DNA of 55,677 nucleotides from Phycisphaerales bacterium (GCA_026647565.1 JAPKGU010000004.1:1-55677), one strand, 5' to 3'; numbered from the stretch's first letter, positions 1-9,480 are shown. Numbers and translations are program-made. The notes: a model not told the origin generated them from the sequence alone.

Positions 1-211
1 GTCGTCTCAGCGACGGAGGAGAGCAGGTCGGACCTGACGGCGCTGCTTCCGCGGTGCCCTGCACCGAGTCCACGTTCGGCTGCGGGCTCCGCCCGCCCCG
101 AAGCACGATCACCTTGCGAGGAGGTCTCCATCCGCGCGCGCCCGGTCTGCATGGATGATGGTAACAGAGGGACGAGCGTGGTCCAGTCGGCGGCTCGGGA
201 GCCGGACGGTT
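1..211. other. Left edge with no firm gene; possible start of a leftward gene
   Basis: I cannot assign a gene here. On the minus strand, a reading frame from a GTG at 112 runs off the left edge without a stop. Its first 20 or so codons end almost only in G or C, as in the neighbouring genes, so it may be the first part of a gene lying downstream of kdsB. A second open minus-strand frame starts with ATG at 152 but has poorer codon use. The 37-residue fragment matches no family I recognise. Confidence 0.25.
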
Positions 212-970
212 TCAGGAGACGCGGGGCTTGGCCGGGTCAGCTGCCAGCCACCGGCGGACGAAGGCGCTGTACTGCTCCGGGGTGTCGATTCCGTGGTGAT
301 GACAGGGCCGGACGGCCACGGCGATGCGGAACCCATGCTCCAAGACGCGGAGCTGCTCCAGCTTTTCCGTCTGTTCGAGGGGGGTCGGCGCCAGATCGCG
401 GTACTTATCGAGGAACGAGACTCGATAGGTGTAAAGCCCGACGTGCTTGAGGGGCTGCTGTCCGGCGCCGTCTCGAGCAAACGGGATGAGAGACCGGGAG
501 AAGTACAGTGCCAGGCCGGCTCCGGACGTGACGACCTTCACGATGTTCGGGTTGGCCGGATCCTCATCGGGCGCGAAGGGCGAGGCCACGGTGCCGACCT
601 CGACACCGGCGCGTTCGAGGGTCTCGACCGCGGCGTCGATCACCCCCGGCTCGATCTCCGGCTCGTCGCCCTGCACATTGGCGACGATGCCGTCCGGCGG
701 CAGGCCGAGACGCTCGGCCGCCTCGGCCAGCCGGCTGGTGCCGTTGGGATGGTCCCCTGTCATCACGGACTCGATCCCGAACGGGGCGACGGCGGCGGCG
801 ACGCGCGCATCATCGGTGGCGACGACAACTCTCGAGATCCGAGCGGCGCGTCGGGCGGCCTCGTGCACGTGCCAGACCAGGGGGCGCCCCGTCTCTGAGG
901 CGAGCACCTTGCCGGGAAACCGGGTGGACCCCATGCGTGCGGGGATGATGGCGACGACGGCAGGAGGCAT
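212..970 (-). CDS. kdsB: 3-deoxy-manno-octulosonate cytidylyltransferase (CMP-KDO synthetase)
   Basis: This cytoplasmic enzyme activates KDO with CTP to give CMP-KDO for lipopolysaccharide inner core synthesis. The 252-residue product has the nucleotide-binding signature IIPARMGSTRFPGK at residues 8-21, the NVQGDEP segment that binds metal and nucleotide, and the late HHGIDTPE stretch typical of KdsB; the length is normal for the family. The frame stays open upstream, but the ATG at 970 places the signature in its usual position and lies 26 bases after the stop of the upstream TPR gene, so the two are probably cotranscribed. Its presence implies a KDO-containing outer membrane, as reported for planctomycetes. 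Confidence 0.93.
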   Translation of the reverse strand: MPPAVVAIIPARMGSTRFPGKVLASETGRPLVWHVHEAARRAARISRVVVATDDARVAAAVAPFGIESVMTGDHPNGTSRLAEAAERLGLPPDGIVANVQGDEPEIEPGVIDAAVETLERAGVEVGTVASPFAPDEDPANPNIVKVVTSGAGLALYFSRSLIPFARDGAGQQPLKHVGLYTYRVSFLDKYRDLAPTPLEQTEKLEQLRVLEHGFRIAVAVRPCHHHGIDTPEQYSAFVRRWLAADPAKPRVS

Positions 971-996
971 GGCGCGGGAGCCCTCGGAGACGCGGA

Positions 997-2526
997 TCAG
1001 GATCTGGCGCCGAGTTCCGAAGCGAGCGCCTTCAACTGCTCGCGGCGTGTGCGGACGTCCTTGTAGCTGATCTGCTGGATCGCGATCGTGGATGCGAGCC
1101 GGAATCCCTCGGACGCGGCGTCGGCGCTGCGTTCCTTGGTGGCCTTCTCCTGGAGCGCGAGGACGAGTCCGTAGCGGAGTTCGAGCAGCACGGAGGGCGA
1201 TCCCGCCTCTCCCTGCACCTCGATCGCGCGTCGATAGGTCTGGATCGCCTCGTCGAGCCACTCGATCCGGAGGAAGCACTCTCCGAGCATGCCGAGGACC
1301 TGCCCACGGAGCTTCGGGTCGGTCTGCGCTTCCTGGAAGAGCGCGATCGCTTCCTCGTACTGCTTCGTGTCGAAGTGGCGCCGCCCCAGCTCGAACTTCA
1401 GTCCGAGGTCGGTCGGATAGGCCTCGACGCGGAGCGTGTACTCCTCGATCTCCATCTTCAGATACTGCGCCTCGGCCTGGCGCGCTCTTTCGGCCAGTTC
1501 GGGATTGCCCGGATTGGATTCCGCGGCGTCCCTGTGCTTCCGGAGCGCGCGGGCCGCTCGCCGCAGGCGCAGTTCGCCGATCTCCTGCCGGAATCGGAAC
1601 TGCTTGGTCTCTTCGTACGCCTGGGTCAGAACGCGGAAGGCGGTCTCCTCGTCTTCCGGTCGGCCGCGTTCGCGAAGCCGCTTGGTGTAAGTTGCGACCA
1701 CGGTCAGGTCCTGAGGAGCCGACTCATAGGCCTGCTTCGACGTCGCGACGAGACGGTCGATCGTGTCCTCGGTCTTGACGATTCGGTCTGCGTCCTCGAG
1801 CGCTCGCTGCTTGTCGAGGTCCCGGACATTGGCGCGAAAGCCGCCCGCCTTCCCTGTCTGGTCGAAACCGCCCTTTGCCATGGTGGACTGGGCGGACATG
1901 TTTCTGACACGATTGGAAAGCTCACCGTCGGTGGGATCGAGCTTGATGGCGGCGTCGCCGGCCTCGGCGGCCTTGTCATAGGCCCCGACCTTGGCGAAGG
2001 CCTCCATCAGACGCGTGAAGTTGTCTTTCCTGGGCTTCTGTTCGGCCCGACTGAGCACAAGGGCCTTCTCGCCGATCCAGAATGTGGTCTCTGCCAGGTC
2101 GAGCGCCGCGGCACCCTCTGTCGCTTTGACTGCGAGCGATGCGTCCTTGATCTTCATGGACCACGCGAGGACGCTGAGCAGGAACTTCTCGATCGGGGTC
2201 TTGCCATCGAAGACCTTGGCGGTCTCCTTGCTGACCTTGCCGCCGGACTTCTCGGCGTGCTGGGTGGCGGACTGGAAGTATCCCTCGAGTCCGGTCATGC
2301 TTCCTGGATCGAATCGAAGGCCCTGGAGCCAGAGCTGCATGGCATACTCGTGGCTTCCGGTCTGGTGGACGGTCTTGGCCCGCTCGAAGAAGCGCTGGGC
2401 CTTCTCGGGCTCTGGCTCACCAGCCGCGGCACCCGTGGGGCCCTCGCTGGGCGCCTTGCCCCCGACGCCCGTTGCGGCGGCAGCGGCGTTCGACGTGTCG
2501 TCCTTCTTCTTGCCGAACAATCCCAT
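997..2526 (-). CDS. TPR-repeat protein, cytoplasmic
   Basis: This 509-residue protein starts MGLFGKKKDD, followed by a low-complexity Ala/Gly/Pro stretch to about residue 40. The rest is helical, with TPR-like units around residues 40-75 and 190-225 and, clearest, about 390-460 (for example LGRRHFDTKQYEEAIALFQEA). I see no signal peptide or membrane helix, so it is probably a cytoplasmic scaffold. The frame extends 21 codons upstream, but the ATG at 2526 gives the natural start. It lies 26 bases before kdsB and diverges from the deformylase gene. The exact function is unknown. Confidence 0.8.
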   Translation of the reverse strand: MGLFGKKKDDTSNAAAAATGVGGKAPSEGPTGAAAGEPEPEKAQRFFERAKTVHQTGSHEYAMQLWLQGLRFDPGSMTGLEGYFQSATQHAEKSGGKVSKETAKVFDGKTPIEKFLLSVLAWSMKIKDASLAVKATEGAAALDLAETTFWIGEKALVLSRAEQKPRKDNFTRLMEAFAKVGAYDKAAEAGDAAIKLDPTDGELSNRVRNMSAQSTMAKGGFDQTGKAGGFRANVRDLDKQRALEDADRIVKTEDTIDRLVATSKQAYESAPQDLTVVATYTKRLRERGRPEDEETAFRVLTQAYEETKQFRFRQEIGELRLRRAARALRKHRDAAESNPGNPELAERARQAEAQYLKMEIEEYTLRVEAYPTDLGLKFELGRRHFDTKQYEEAIALFQEAQTDPKLRGQVLGMLGECFLRIEWLDEAIQTYRRAIEVQGEAGSPSVLLELRYGLVLALQEKATKERSADAASEGFRLASTIAIQQISYKDVRTRREQLKALASELGARS

Positions 2527-2684
2527 GCGCAGCGTCCAACCGGCTCCTGAGGGCCAAACGAGAGTCCTGGTCCGTGTGGGCCGGCGCAAGGAGAGAGCCG
2601 GGGACCGGGCACGGATTGTACATCGATCCCGTGCGGGCGTACGCGGCGGCGGAATCGTCGGTCGCGACCCGATACGATCGACCG

Positions 2685-3245
2685 ATGCCTGTTGATCCGG
2701 AGTCGCTGTCGATCGTTCATTACCCGGCGGAGGTTCTGCGCACCCGCGCGAGATCCGTGGACCACGTGACGGACGAGATTCGGCTCGTCGCCGCGCGGAT
2801 GTTTGTGCTCATGGCCGAGGCGGAGGGGGTCGGACTGGCGGCTCCTCAGGTGGGGCTTTCCTGGCGGATGTTTGTGGCCCACGTGCCGGAGGACCAGCAA
2901 GAGGGGCGTTCGGTCGATTCCAGCCCGGCCTCGGCGACGCGGGCACCTCAGGTCTACATCAACCCGGTCCTCTCGGAGCCGGAGGGAATCGTCGAGCCGT
3001 ACGACGAGGGGTGCCTGTCGCTGCCCGGCATCTCGGGTGAAGTCCTCAGACCGCCTCGGATCACGATCACGGCGACGGGCCTGGATGGGCAGCGGTTCAC
3101 GGTGCGGGGTGAGGGTCTTCTGGCCCGATGCTGGCAGCACGAGATGGACCACCTCGACGGCGTGCTGATCCTGGACCGGATGTCACAGTTGTCGCGACTC
3201 AAGGCGCGCCGGGCGATCAAGGATCTCGAGCGCGCGGCTCGTTGA
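2685..3245 (+). CDS. def: Peptide deformylase
   Basis: The enzyme removes the formyl group from the initiator methionine of new proteins. The 186-residue product carries all three family motifs: GVGLAAPQVG (48-57), EGCLS with metal ligand Cys110, and HEMDH with ligands His152 and His156 and catalytic Glu153. Residues 68-88 form a short insert (rich in Ser, Glu and Ala) between motifs I and II that is longer than in the E. coli enzyme. The ATG at 2685 was chosen because it precedes the conserved N-terminal helix and upstream codons are not coding-like. The gene diverges from the TPR gene over a 158-base gap and converges on cinA. Confidence 0.95.
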   Translation: MPVDPESLSIVHYPAEVLRTRARSVDHVTDEIRLVAARMFVLMAEAEGVGLAAPQVGLSWRMFVAHVPEDQQEGRSVDSSPASATRAPQVYINPVLSEPEGIVEPYDEGCLSLPGISGEVLRPPRITITATGLDGQRFTVRGEGLLARCWQHEMDHLDGVLILDRMSQLSRLKARRAIKDLERAAR

Positions 3246-3266
3246 TGGGGCGAACGGTGAGAGGTC

Positions 3267-4568
3267 TCAGGGCGTCGTCTGTCGGAGCAGTCTGGCAGGG
3301 CCCACGGCGCGGAGGCGCTGGTCGAGCATGAGCAGCGCGGTGATCGCGGACCAGATCCGAACGGCTTCTCGCTCGCCGGGTATGCGGAAGCAGCGCACGT
3401 CCGGCGGCTGGTCGCGGGAGGCGAGTGAGATCCACACGGTGCCGACGGGTTTCTCGTTCGAACCACCGCCCGGCCCTGCAACACCGGTGATTGCCAGCGC
3501 GTGGTCGGCCCCCGAAAGATCGAGGCCGCCCTTGGACATGGCTTGAGCGACTTCCGCGCTGACGGCCCCGTGTGCCGCGAGCAGTTCGAGGGGCACGCCG
3601 ACCGATGAGGTCTTCATGTCGTTGGAGTAGGTGATCCATCCGCCGACGAATGCGTCCGACGATCCTGCGATCGCGGTGAGCATCTGTCCGAGCGTGCCTC
3701 CGGTGCAACTCTCCACCACGGCCAGACGCTGCCCGCGTTGTCGGAGGCGTTCGATCACGTTTGCGGGGAGTGGTCGGTCGTTCTCCGCGATGATGGCATC
3801 GCCGATCACTCGCCGAACTTCGCGGACGGTGTGCTCGACACGCTCGTCGACGACGTTGACAGGGTCAGCGCTCTCGTCACGGATTCGCACGGTCACGATG
3901 CCTCCGGAGGCAGTGGTGCCGACCAACGGGTTCCGGTGGCGGTCCATCAGCCCGCCGAGTCTCTGGGCGACCTCCGACTCACCCAGCCCTGCGGACTGGA
4001 CGACGCGGGTTCGGATGAGGCGTCCGGCTGGCGACGTGAGGCGGGGACGAACGTGGTCCTCGAACATCGGGCGCATCTCAGATGGTGGACCGGGAAGGCA
4101 GTGGAGCGTCGCCGAACCGCGGGAGACGCGGATGCCGGGGGCCGTGCCGTTCGGGTTTGGAAGGTGCGTGCCGGAGGCGGGACGGAGGGCCTGGACACGG
4201 TTTCGCTCGGGCATGACGCGACTGGATCGCGTGAACCATCGCTCGATCGCGGCGAGTGAGGCGGAGTCCTCAACGAGCGGCTCGTTGAGGAGTTGCGCGA
4301 GCGCATCGCGCGTGAGGTCGTCGGCCGTCGGCCCGAGTCCGCCGGTGAGGATGACGGTGTCGCACGCATCGGCGAGGCGGCGGATGGCGCGGACCAGGAG
4401 ATCAAGGTCATCGGGAACGGTCGCGTGCTCGATGACGGTCAGCCCGATCGAGGTCAGGCGCTCGCTGAGCCACTTGGAGTTCGTGTCGAGCGACTGCCCG
4501 ATGATGAGCTCGTCACCGATCGAGATGACGGCGGCGCGTTCGGCTGCTGAGGGCGACGCTTGAGGCAT
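3267..4568 (-). CDS. cinA: CinA family protein (MoCF-like domain plus PncC-type NMN amidohydrolase)
   Basis: The 433-residue protein has both domains of full-length CinA. The N-terminal molybdopterin-binding-like domain shows GDELI (18-22) and TGGLGPTADDLTRD (75-88). The C-terminal domain shows ESCTGG (286-291) and GVAGPGGG (362-369), as in nicotinamide-nucleotide amidohydrolases. In characterised relatives the C-domain deamidates NMN for NAD salvage and the N-domain hydrolyses ADP-ribose. The start is the ATG at 4568; the preceding 13 codons of open frame are not needed. It lies 61 bases downstream of pyruvate kinase on the same strand, with a weak hairpin between them. Confidence 0.9.
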   Translation of the reverse strand: MPQASPSAAERAAVISIGDELIIGQSLDTNSKWLSERLTSIGLTVIEHATVPDDLDLLVRAIRRLADACDTVILTGGLGPTADDLTRDALAQLLNEPLVEDSASLAAIERWFTRSSRVMPERNRVQALRPASGTHLPNPNGTAPGIRVSRGSATLHCLPGPPSEMRPMFEDHVRPRLTSPAGRLIRTRVVQSAGLGESEVAQRLGGLMDRHRNPLVGTTASGGIVTVRIRDESADPVNVVDERVEHTVREVRRVIGDAIIAENDRPLPANVIERLRQRGQRLAVVESCTGGTLGQMLTAIAGSSDAFVGGWITYSNDMKTSSVGVPLELLAAHGAVSAEVAQAMSKGGLDLSGADHALAITGVAGPGGGSNEKPVGTVWISLASRDQPPDVRCFRIPGEREAVRIWSAITALLMLDQRLRAVGPARLLRQTTP

Positions 4569-4592
4569 GTTGAAGCGTACTCGTTTGCAAAG

Positions 4593-4613
4593 CGCCGGCG
4601 GATTCACCCGGCG
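4593..4613 (-). terminator. Possible weak terminator after pyruvate kinase
   Basis: A 6-bp perfect stem (CGCCGG/CCGGCG) with a 9-base loop lies 16 bases after the pyk stop. On the minus strand it is followed by CTTTGC, a poor T-tract. It could reduce read-through into cinA, but the evidence is modest. Confidence 0.3.
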
Positions 4614-4629
4614 AGGCGTCGAACAAGGG

Positions 4630-6162
4630 TCATGAGCGATAGCCGCTGGTCGGGTCGCCGATGGTCATGACGGCCATGGAGTCCACCACTTTCGGGACAC
4701 CCAGGGGCTTTCCGGCCAGCAGGATGATCGAGTCGCCGGGCTTCACCCAACCCCGTGTGAGCAGGTCCTTCTCGACCTGCGTCGCCCAGTCCCCCAGGCG
4801 GCCGGTCGGCGGCGGCTTGGTCTCGATCGCGGTGACGCCCCGGAGCAGGCCCATGCGACGCGTGGAGCGAGGATTCGAGGAGTATGCGACGATCGGGATT
4901 CGGAAGCCGGTCTGAGAGAGATAGCGGGCCGAGCCGCCGGACTCTGACCAGCAGACGACCGCGGCGGCGCCGACGTCTCTCGCGACGTGCCACGCGCCGT
5001 GCGCGAGGGCGGCGGTGCGGTACTTCTGCTCGATGATGCGTGTCGGCGGGCGAGCGTCTGCGGCAGCGGTGTTCTGCTCCTCCTCGGCGGCTTCGATGAT
5101 GCGACGCATGGTCTCCAGCACAAGGACCGGGTGCTTTCCTACGGCGGTCTCCCCCGAGAGCATGACGGCGTCGGCGCCGTCGAAGATCGCGTTAGCGACG
5201 TCGCTTGCTTCGGCACGGGTCGGCGAGGCGTTCTCGGTCATGGTCTCGAGCATCTGCGTCGCGACGATGCAGGGCTTCCCCCACTGGTGGCACGCGGCGA
5301 GGATGCGGTGCTGCACGACCGGGACCTTCGCGATGTCCATCTCAACGCCGAGATCTCCCCGCGCGACCATGACGGCGTCCGCGGCCTGCACGATCGCGTC
5401 GAGATTGGCGACGGCCTGCGGCTTCTCGATCTTGGCGATGACGGGGATCGATGATCCCTTGCCCGACGTGTCCACGTCGTGGCGGATGGAGCACATGCCC
5501 GAGAGACGCTCCTTGAGCTCAAGGACTTCTCGAGCTTCACGGACGAAGGAGAGGGCGAGGAAGTCCAGTCCGTTCTCGACGGCCCATTCGACGCAGGTCC
5601 AGTCGCGATCGGTGATCGCGGGGGCCTTGACGTCGCTCTCGGGCAGATTGATTCCCTTGCCGCTGGTCACGAGTCCGCCGTGGGTGACGCGGGCGCGGAG
5701 CTCGCCCCTCGCGGCGTCCGCGTCGACCGCCAGCATTCGGATGGCTCCATCGTTGATCAGCACGCGTTGTCCGGGCGCGACCTCCCGGATCATGTTGGGA
5801 TACGTGGTCGGCAGGATCGTGACGCCCCTTTCAACGACGCCCTCATTCAGGCCGGCACGGAAGACCACGTCGTGTCCCGCTTCGAGTGTGAGTCCCGGGG
5901 GCGCGACCTTGCCGACGCGGATCTTCGGTCCCTGGAGGTCCCCCATCACCGCGGTCGGGCGTCCGAGGCGATGGGCGACGTTGCGCACGGTCTGGAGGCG
6001 AGCGAGGTGTGCGGCAAACTCGCCATGGGAGAAGTTGAGCCGAAAGACCGTGACGCCGGCGAGGATGAGCTTCGAGACGACTTCGGGGGACTCGCTGGCG
6101 GGACCGAGCGTGGCGACGATGCGAGCCGCGATCGGACGTGTCGAGTGCGGTCGAGAGGTCAT
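4630..6162 (-). CDS. pyk: Pyruvate kinase
   Basis: The enzyme converts phosphoenolpyruvate and ADP to pyruvate and ATP, the last step of glycolysis. The 510-residue product shows the family signature around IPVIAKIEK (catalytic Lys), the Mg-binding ARGDLGVEM, ATQMLE and LSGETAVGKHP, and a C-terminal regulatory domain of normal size. The start is debatable. I use the ATG at 6162, but an in-frame TTG at 6174 has a well-placed AGGAAG eight bases upstream, whereas the ATG has none at normal spacing. The solute-binding protein gene lies 60 bases upstream on the same strand. Confidence 0.95.
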   Translation of the reverse strand: MTSRPHSTRPIAARIVATLGPASESPEVVSKLILAGVTVFRLNFSHGEFAAHLARLQTVRNVAHRLGRPTAVMGDLQGPKIRVGKVAPPGLTLEAGHDVVFRAGLNEGVVERGVTILPTTYPNMIREVAPGQRVLINDGAIRMLAVDADAARGELRARVTHGGLVTSGKGINLPESDVKAPAITDRDWTCVEWAVENGLDFLALSFVREAREVLELKERLSGMCSIRHDVDTSGKGSSIPVIAKIEKPQAVANLDAIVQAADAVMVARGDLGVEMDIAKVPVVQHRILAACHQWGKPCIVATQMLETMTENASPTRAEASDVANAIFDGADAVMLSGETAVGKHPVLVLETMRRIIEAAEEEQNTAAADARPPTRIIEQKYRTAALAHGAWHVARDVGAAAVVCWSESGGSARYLSQTGFRIPIVAYSSNPRSTRRMGLLRGVTAIETKPPPTGRLGDWATQVEKDLLTRGWVKPGDSIILLAGKPLGVPKVVDSMAVMTIGDPTSGYRS

Positions 6163-6222
6163 GGTGCCATCCAAGTTCGACTTCCTGTGAGCTCGCGTGC
6201 GGCGGAGCGTTTGCCGCCCGAT

Positions 6223-7809
6223 TCAGTCGTTCTGCGGGGCGGTGACCTTCGATGCGAGATCGATCACGCGCCGGTAGTTGGAAACGAACTGCGTGCGGTA
6301 TGAGAGCTCGGAGCGTTGCAGCCAGTCGGGGTGGGCGGGGTCGCGCCAGCTCTCGCGGATGGCCCTGTAGTTCTCGGGGGTGAAGGGGAGCTGGGTGCCG
6401 TCGGGCATCGTGTGGATCGGGAGCGCGTAGAAGATCCGCTCCAACTCGGCGAGCGTCTCTGCCGACGCGTCGGGGCGAGCGCGGGCGTCATTCATCGCCC
6501 TCCACGCGGCACGCTGCTCCGAGGAGCTGTCGATGCCGAACGCGCCCATCATGATCGGGATTGCGGTGCGCCAGCCCTGGCTCTTGACGGTCGATGCGGA
6601 CTCGAAGGGCGTGACGCGATCGACGAACCGGTCGGCGTGCGCCTCGTACAAGACGCGTCTCACGGGCATGCGACGCAGCTCGTACTCGCGAGGCCCCATG
6701 GGCTCGCCGTTCCAGCCCGGCGGATTCGATCGCCCGCGCTCGCTGTTGGTGGCATGGAACTGCCAGAGGGCCTGGGCCTCCTCGGTCATGCAGAACTCGA
6801 TGAAACGACGGGCGAGCTCGGGCTCCGGGCCCCCTCGAAGCACCGACGCGGGATCGGCGTCGATGTACACCGCGCCGGCGGGATCGCTGAACCCGACGCG
6901 ACTCGTCTCGGACGTCTCACCGGGACGCATGACGGCCTGCGCCTGCGACCGTCCGTAGAAGTCGATCGCAAGCCCAGCGGCGGCCTCGCCCTGAGCGACA
7001 TCGATGGGGGGCTTGGTGGACATGTTTGTGAACGACCTGGCGTTGGCGGACATGCCCATGAGGACGCGCCAACCCTTCTCCCAGCCGTAGTAGTTCAGAA
7101 TGGCGTCGAGCGACGTCGTGATGCTCCCGGATTGGCGCGGGTCGGAGAGGGCGATCCAGCCCATGAGCCGCGGATCACAGAGGTCCTCGAACGAGGCCGG
7201 CTCGGGGACGCCGAGGCGAGTGAGGATGTCCCGATTGAAAACGATGCCGAACGAGGAGAGTGCCGTGCCGATCCAGAACTGTTCCGGGTCGTAGAGGTAT
7301 CCGGCACCGATCGCGTTCTCGCCAAACCATGCGTCGAGTTGCGACTGCGCGAATCCGGCGGAATCGGACATCGGAACGGTGGCTTCGGATCCGTTCGGGA
7401 GGCGGACCTTGACGCCGGACTTGAGACGGCCGTGGTCGTAGCTGCCGCCACCGAACATGACGTCGAAGTCGATGGCGCCCCGCTCCACGATGGGCGAGCC
7501 GTCCGCTCCGATCGAGACCCGGCCGGACCGAGCCGCAGCGACGAACTGTGCTTCAAGGATCTTCAAGATCTCGCTCGTGCCTCCCGGGCGGCGAACTTCG
7601 AGCCGGACGTGCCGGCCGTACGTGTCGAAATGCCACGCGTCGAAGAGCCGGTCGAACTCGGTCATGATCTGCTGGACGTGTGGCGTGACAACGATGAGGC
7701 GCGCGGCGTCTTCGCGGGCGTCGGGCGCGTCGGTCGACGTGAGGCGAATGACCAGCGGCGTTCCAACAATCCCGAGAAAGGCGAGGATGACGAGAATCCG
7801 TGCGAGCAT
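6223..7809 (-). CDS. ABC-type extracellular solute-binding protein (iron/spermidine-type fold)
   Basis: The 528-residue product begins with an uncleaved-looking or signal-type hydrophobic segment (about residues 4-24) and continues as a type 2 periplasmic binding protein. Supporting segments are IVFNRDILTRLGVPEPASFEDLCDPRLMG and the later SDPRQSGS loop, both typical of the ferric-iron and polyamine binding-protein group. I see no lipobox cysteine. No permease or ATPase gene is next to it, so it is an orphan binding protein and its ligand is not known. It is longer than typical members (about 340 residues), with about 150 extra C-terminal residues. It lies upstream of pyk and diverges from an SDR gene. 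Confidence 0.8.
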   Translation of the reverse strand: MLARILVILAFLGIVGTPLVIRLTSTDAPDAREDAARLIVVTPHVQQIMTEFDRLFDAWHFDTYGRHVRLEVRRPGGTSEILKILEAQFVAAARSGRVSIGADGSPIVERGAIDFDVMFGGGSYDHGRLKSGVKVRLPNGSEATVPMSDSAGFAQSQLDAWFGENAIGAGYLYDPEQFWIGTALSSFGIVFNRDILTRLGVPEPASFEDLCDPRLMGWIALSDPRQSGSITTSLDAILNYYGWEKGWRVLMGMSANARSFTNMSTKPPIDVAQGEAAAGLAIDFYGRSQAQAVMRPGETSETSRVGFSDPAGAVYIDADPASVLRGGPEPELARRFIEFCMTEEAQALWQFHATNSERGRSNPPGWNGEPMGPREYELRRMPVRRVLYEAHADRFVDRVTPFESASTVKSQGWRTAIPIMMGAFGIDSSSEQRAAWRAMNDARARPDASAETLAELERIFYALPIHTMPDGTQLPFTPENYRAIRESWRDPAHPDWLQRSELSYRTQFVSNYRRVIDLASKVTAPQND

Positions 7810-7891
7810 CTGGGCTGAAGTCTAAGGAGGGGTCGGCGTCCACGCCGGACCTGCATCCGACCGATCTGTCCGATCGAAGCGGGTCTGCACC

Positions 7892-8611
7892 ATGAATGAG
7901 TCAGCATCACCCATTGCCGTCATTACCGGAGCCGGATCGGGGATCGGTCTCGCCACGGCGCGGCTTCTCGCCGATTCGGGCTGGACGATCGTGCTCGCGG
8001 GGCGCAGAGAGCAGGTTCTGCGCGAAGCGGCGTCAACGCTCCCGGCCCCGGCCGGTGCGGCGCACCTGGTGGTCGCCACCGATGTTGCCGAGCGTGCATC
8101 GTGCGGGGCGTTGATCGAGCGGACCATCGCCGCGTTTGGCAGGATCGACGCTCTTGTGAACAACGCCGGGCACGCCCCGCTGGTTCCGATCGCGAGGCAC
8201 ACACCCGAGATGGTCCGGGAGGTCTTTGCGATCAACGCCATCGGCGCGGCGGATCTGATCCTCGCGGTATGGCCCCACATGTCGCGGCGCAAGTCGGGCC
8301 GGATCGTGAACGTCTCGTCGATTGCGACTGTGGATCCGTTCCCCGGATTCTTCGCGTATGCCGCGGCGAAGGCGTCGGTTGAGCTGATGGTGAAGTCGAT
8401 CGCGAAAGAGGGTGCGAGCGCGGGGATCAGGGCGTTCGCGGTCGCACCCGGCGCGGTAGAGACGCCGATGCTGCGCTCGATCATTCCTGAGAAGTCTCTC
8501 CCCAAGAGCAAGGCGCTCGCGCCGGAGACTGTCGCGCGGGTCATCGCGGACTGCGTGCTTGGCGCTCGCGACGGCGAGAGCGGCAGGACGATTCTGGTGC
8601 CCAATCCGTGA
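7892..8611 (+). CDS. Short-chain dehydrogenase/reductase
   Basis: This is a classical SDR of 239 residues with a Rossmann fold. It shows the cofactor motif TGAGSGIG (12-19), NNAG (90-93) and the catalytic set Ser143, Tyr156 and Lys160 (YAAAK). GRR at residues 37-39 after the second strand suggests NADP(H) preference, which is inference. The substrate cannot be read from the sequence; 3-oxoacyl-ACP reductase-like and polyol dehydrogenase-like roles are both possible. The gene stands alone on the plus strand between leftward genes, and a 14-bp inverted repeat (7834-7847) sits in the 82-base divergent gap before it. Confidence 0.88.
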   Translation: MNESASPIAVITGAGSGIGLATARLLADSGWTIVLAGRREQVLREAASTLPAPAGAAHLVVATDVAERASCGALIERTIAAFGRIDALVNNAGHAPLVPIARHTPEMVREVFAINAIGAADLILAVWPHMSRRKSGRIVNVSSIATVDPFPGFFAYAAAKASVELMVKSIAKEGASAGIRAFAVAPGAVETPMLRSIIPEKSLPKSKALAPETVARVIADCVLGARDGESGRTILVPNP

Positions 8612-8632
8612 GGCCCGGATCGACCTCGGTCC

Positions 8633-9433
8633 TCACGAGAGGCAGATTCTGCCCTCAAGGTACATGACGCAGTGGCCGCCGATCCTGACGCGATCGCCGA
8701 CGACCTCGCAGAAGAGCTCGCCGCCGCGCTTGCTGACCTGGTGGCCCGTGACCTTGGGCTTTCTGAGCTTCTTCGCCCAGTATGGGGCGAGGGTGCAGTG
8801 GGCTGAGCCGGTGACGGGGTCTTCGGGGATTCCGACGCGCGGGGCGAAGACCCGGCTGACGAAATCGTGGCCCGCACCCGGCGCGGTGGCGATCAGGCAG
8901 ACCGCATCAAACGCCGCGACTCTCGCCATGTCCGGCGCCATCTCGTGAACATCGCGTTTGTTCTCGAACACGGCCATGATGTCGCGGCTCTTGAACGCCT
9001 CGATCGGGCGCCGTCCGAACGCCGCGGCCAGCTCGTCGGTCACCGGGATTGGGTCTCCAGGGCGCGACGGGAAGTCCAGGATCGTCAGGTCGCCGTCGCG
9101 TTCGACGGGGAGCGGCCCGCTCCTGCTCTGGAAAGCGATGCGGTGGGCACGCTCGCCGACGTGGTGCCAGAGGACATGTGCCGCGGCGAGCGTGGCGTGG
9201 CCGCAGAGGTCGACCTCGACGGACGGTGTGAACCATCGGATGTGATAGTCGGCCTTGCCGTTGCTCGTGCCGCCGGATCGCACCACGAACGCGGTCTCGG
9301 AGAGATTGGCCTCAGAAGCGATCTGCTGCATGCGCTCGTCGGGGAGCCAGCTCTCCAGCGGCACGACGCCGGCGGGGTTTCCGTGGAATGCGCGGCGGGT
9401 GAATGAATCGACCTGGTAGAACGGAAGCTGCAT
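8633..9433 (-). CDS. PhzF family isomerase/epimerase-like protein
   Basis: The 266-residue product has the PhzF hallmark N-terminus: a QVD strand at 7-9, HGNPAGVV (17-24) and NLSETAFV with Glu46 at the position of the catalytic glutamate of PhzF. The C-terminal half repeats the diaminopimelate-epimerase-like fold and includes DPVTGSAHC. Characterised members isomerise small ring or ketoacid substrates (phenazine synthesis in PhzF itself). There are no phenazine genes here, so this is one of the many housekeeping members of unknown substrate. A GGAGG lies just ahead of the start. It lies 47 bases after aspS on the same strand. Confidence 0.88.
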   Translation of the reverse strand: MQLPFYQVDSFTRRAFHGNPAGVVPLESWLPDERMQQIASEANLSETAFVVRSGGTSNGKADYHIRWFTPSVEVDLCGHATLAAAHVLWHHVGERAHRIAFQSRSGPLPVERDGDLTILDFPSRPGDPIPVTDELAAAFGRRPIEAFKSRDIMAVFENKRDVHEMAPDMARVAAFDAVCLIATAPGAGHDFVSRVFAPRVGIPEDPVTGSAHCTLAPYWAKKLRKPKVTGHQVSKRGGELFCEVVGDRVRIGGHCVMYLEGRICLS

Positions 9434-9480
9434 GTGCCTGTCCTCCGGGCGTCAAGTTCTGACCGTTCAGCGCCGAGCCA

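Noticed and set aside
6316-7818. A 500-codon plus-strand frame opposite the solute-binding protein
   Set aside because: The composition is that of an antisense frame, and the minus-strand protein is supported by motifs and a signal segment.
7834-7847. 14-bp inverted repeat in the gap before the SDR gene as an operator
   Set aside because: It is short with a 2-base centre, GC-only arms arise easily in this composition, and it has no second copy.
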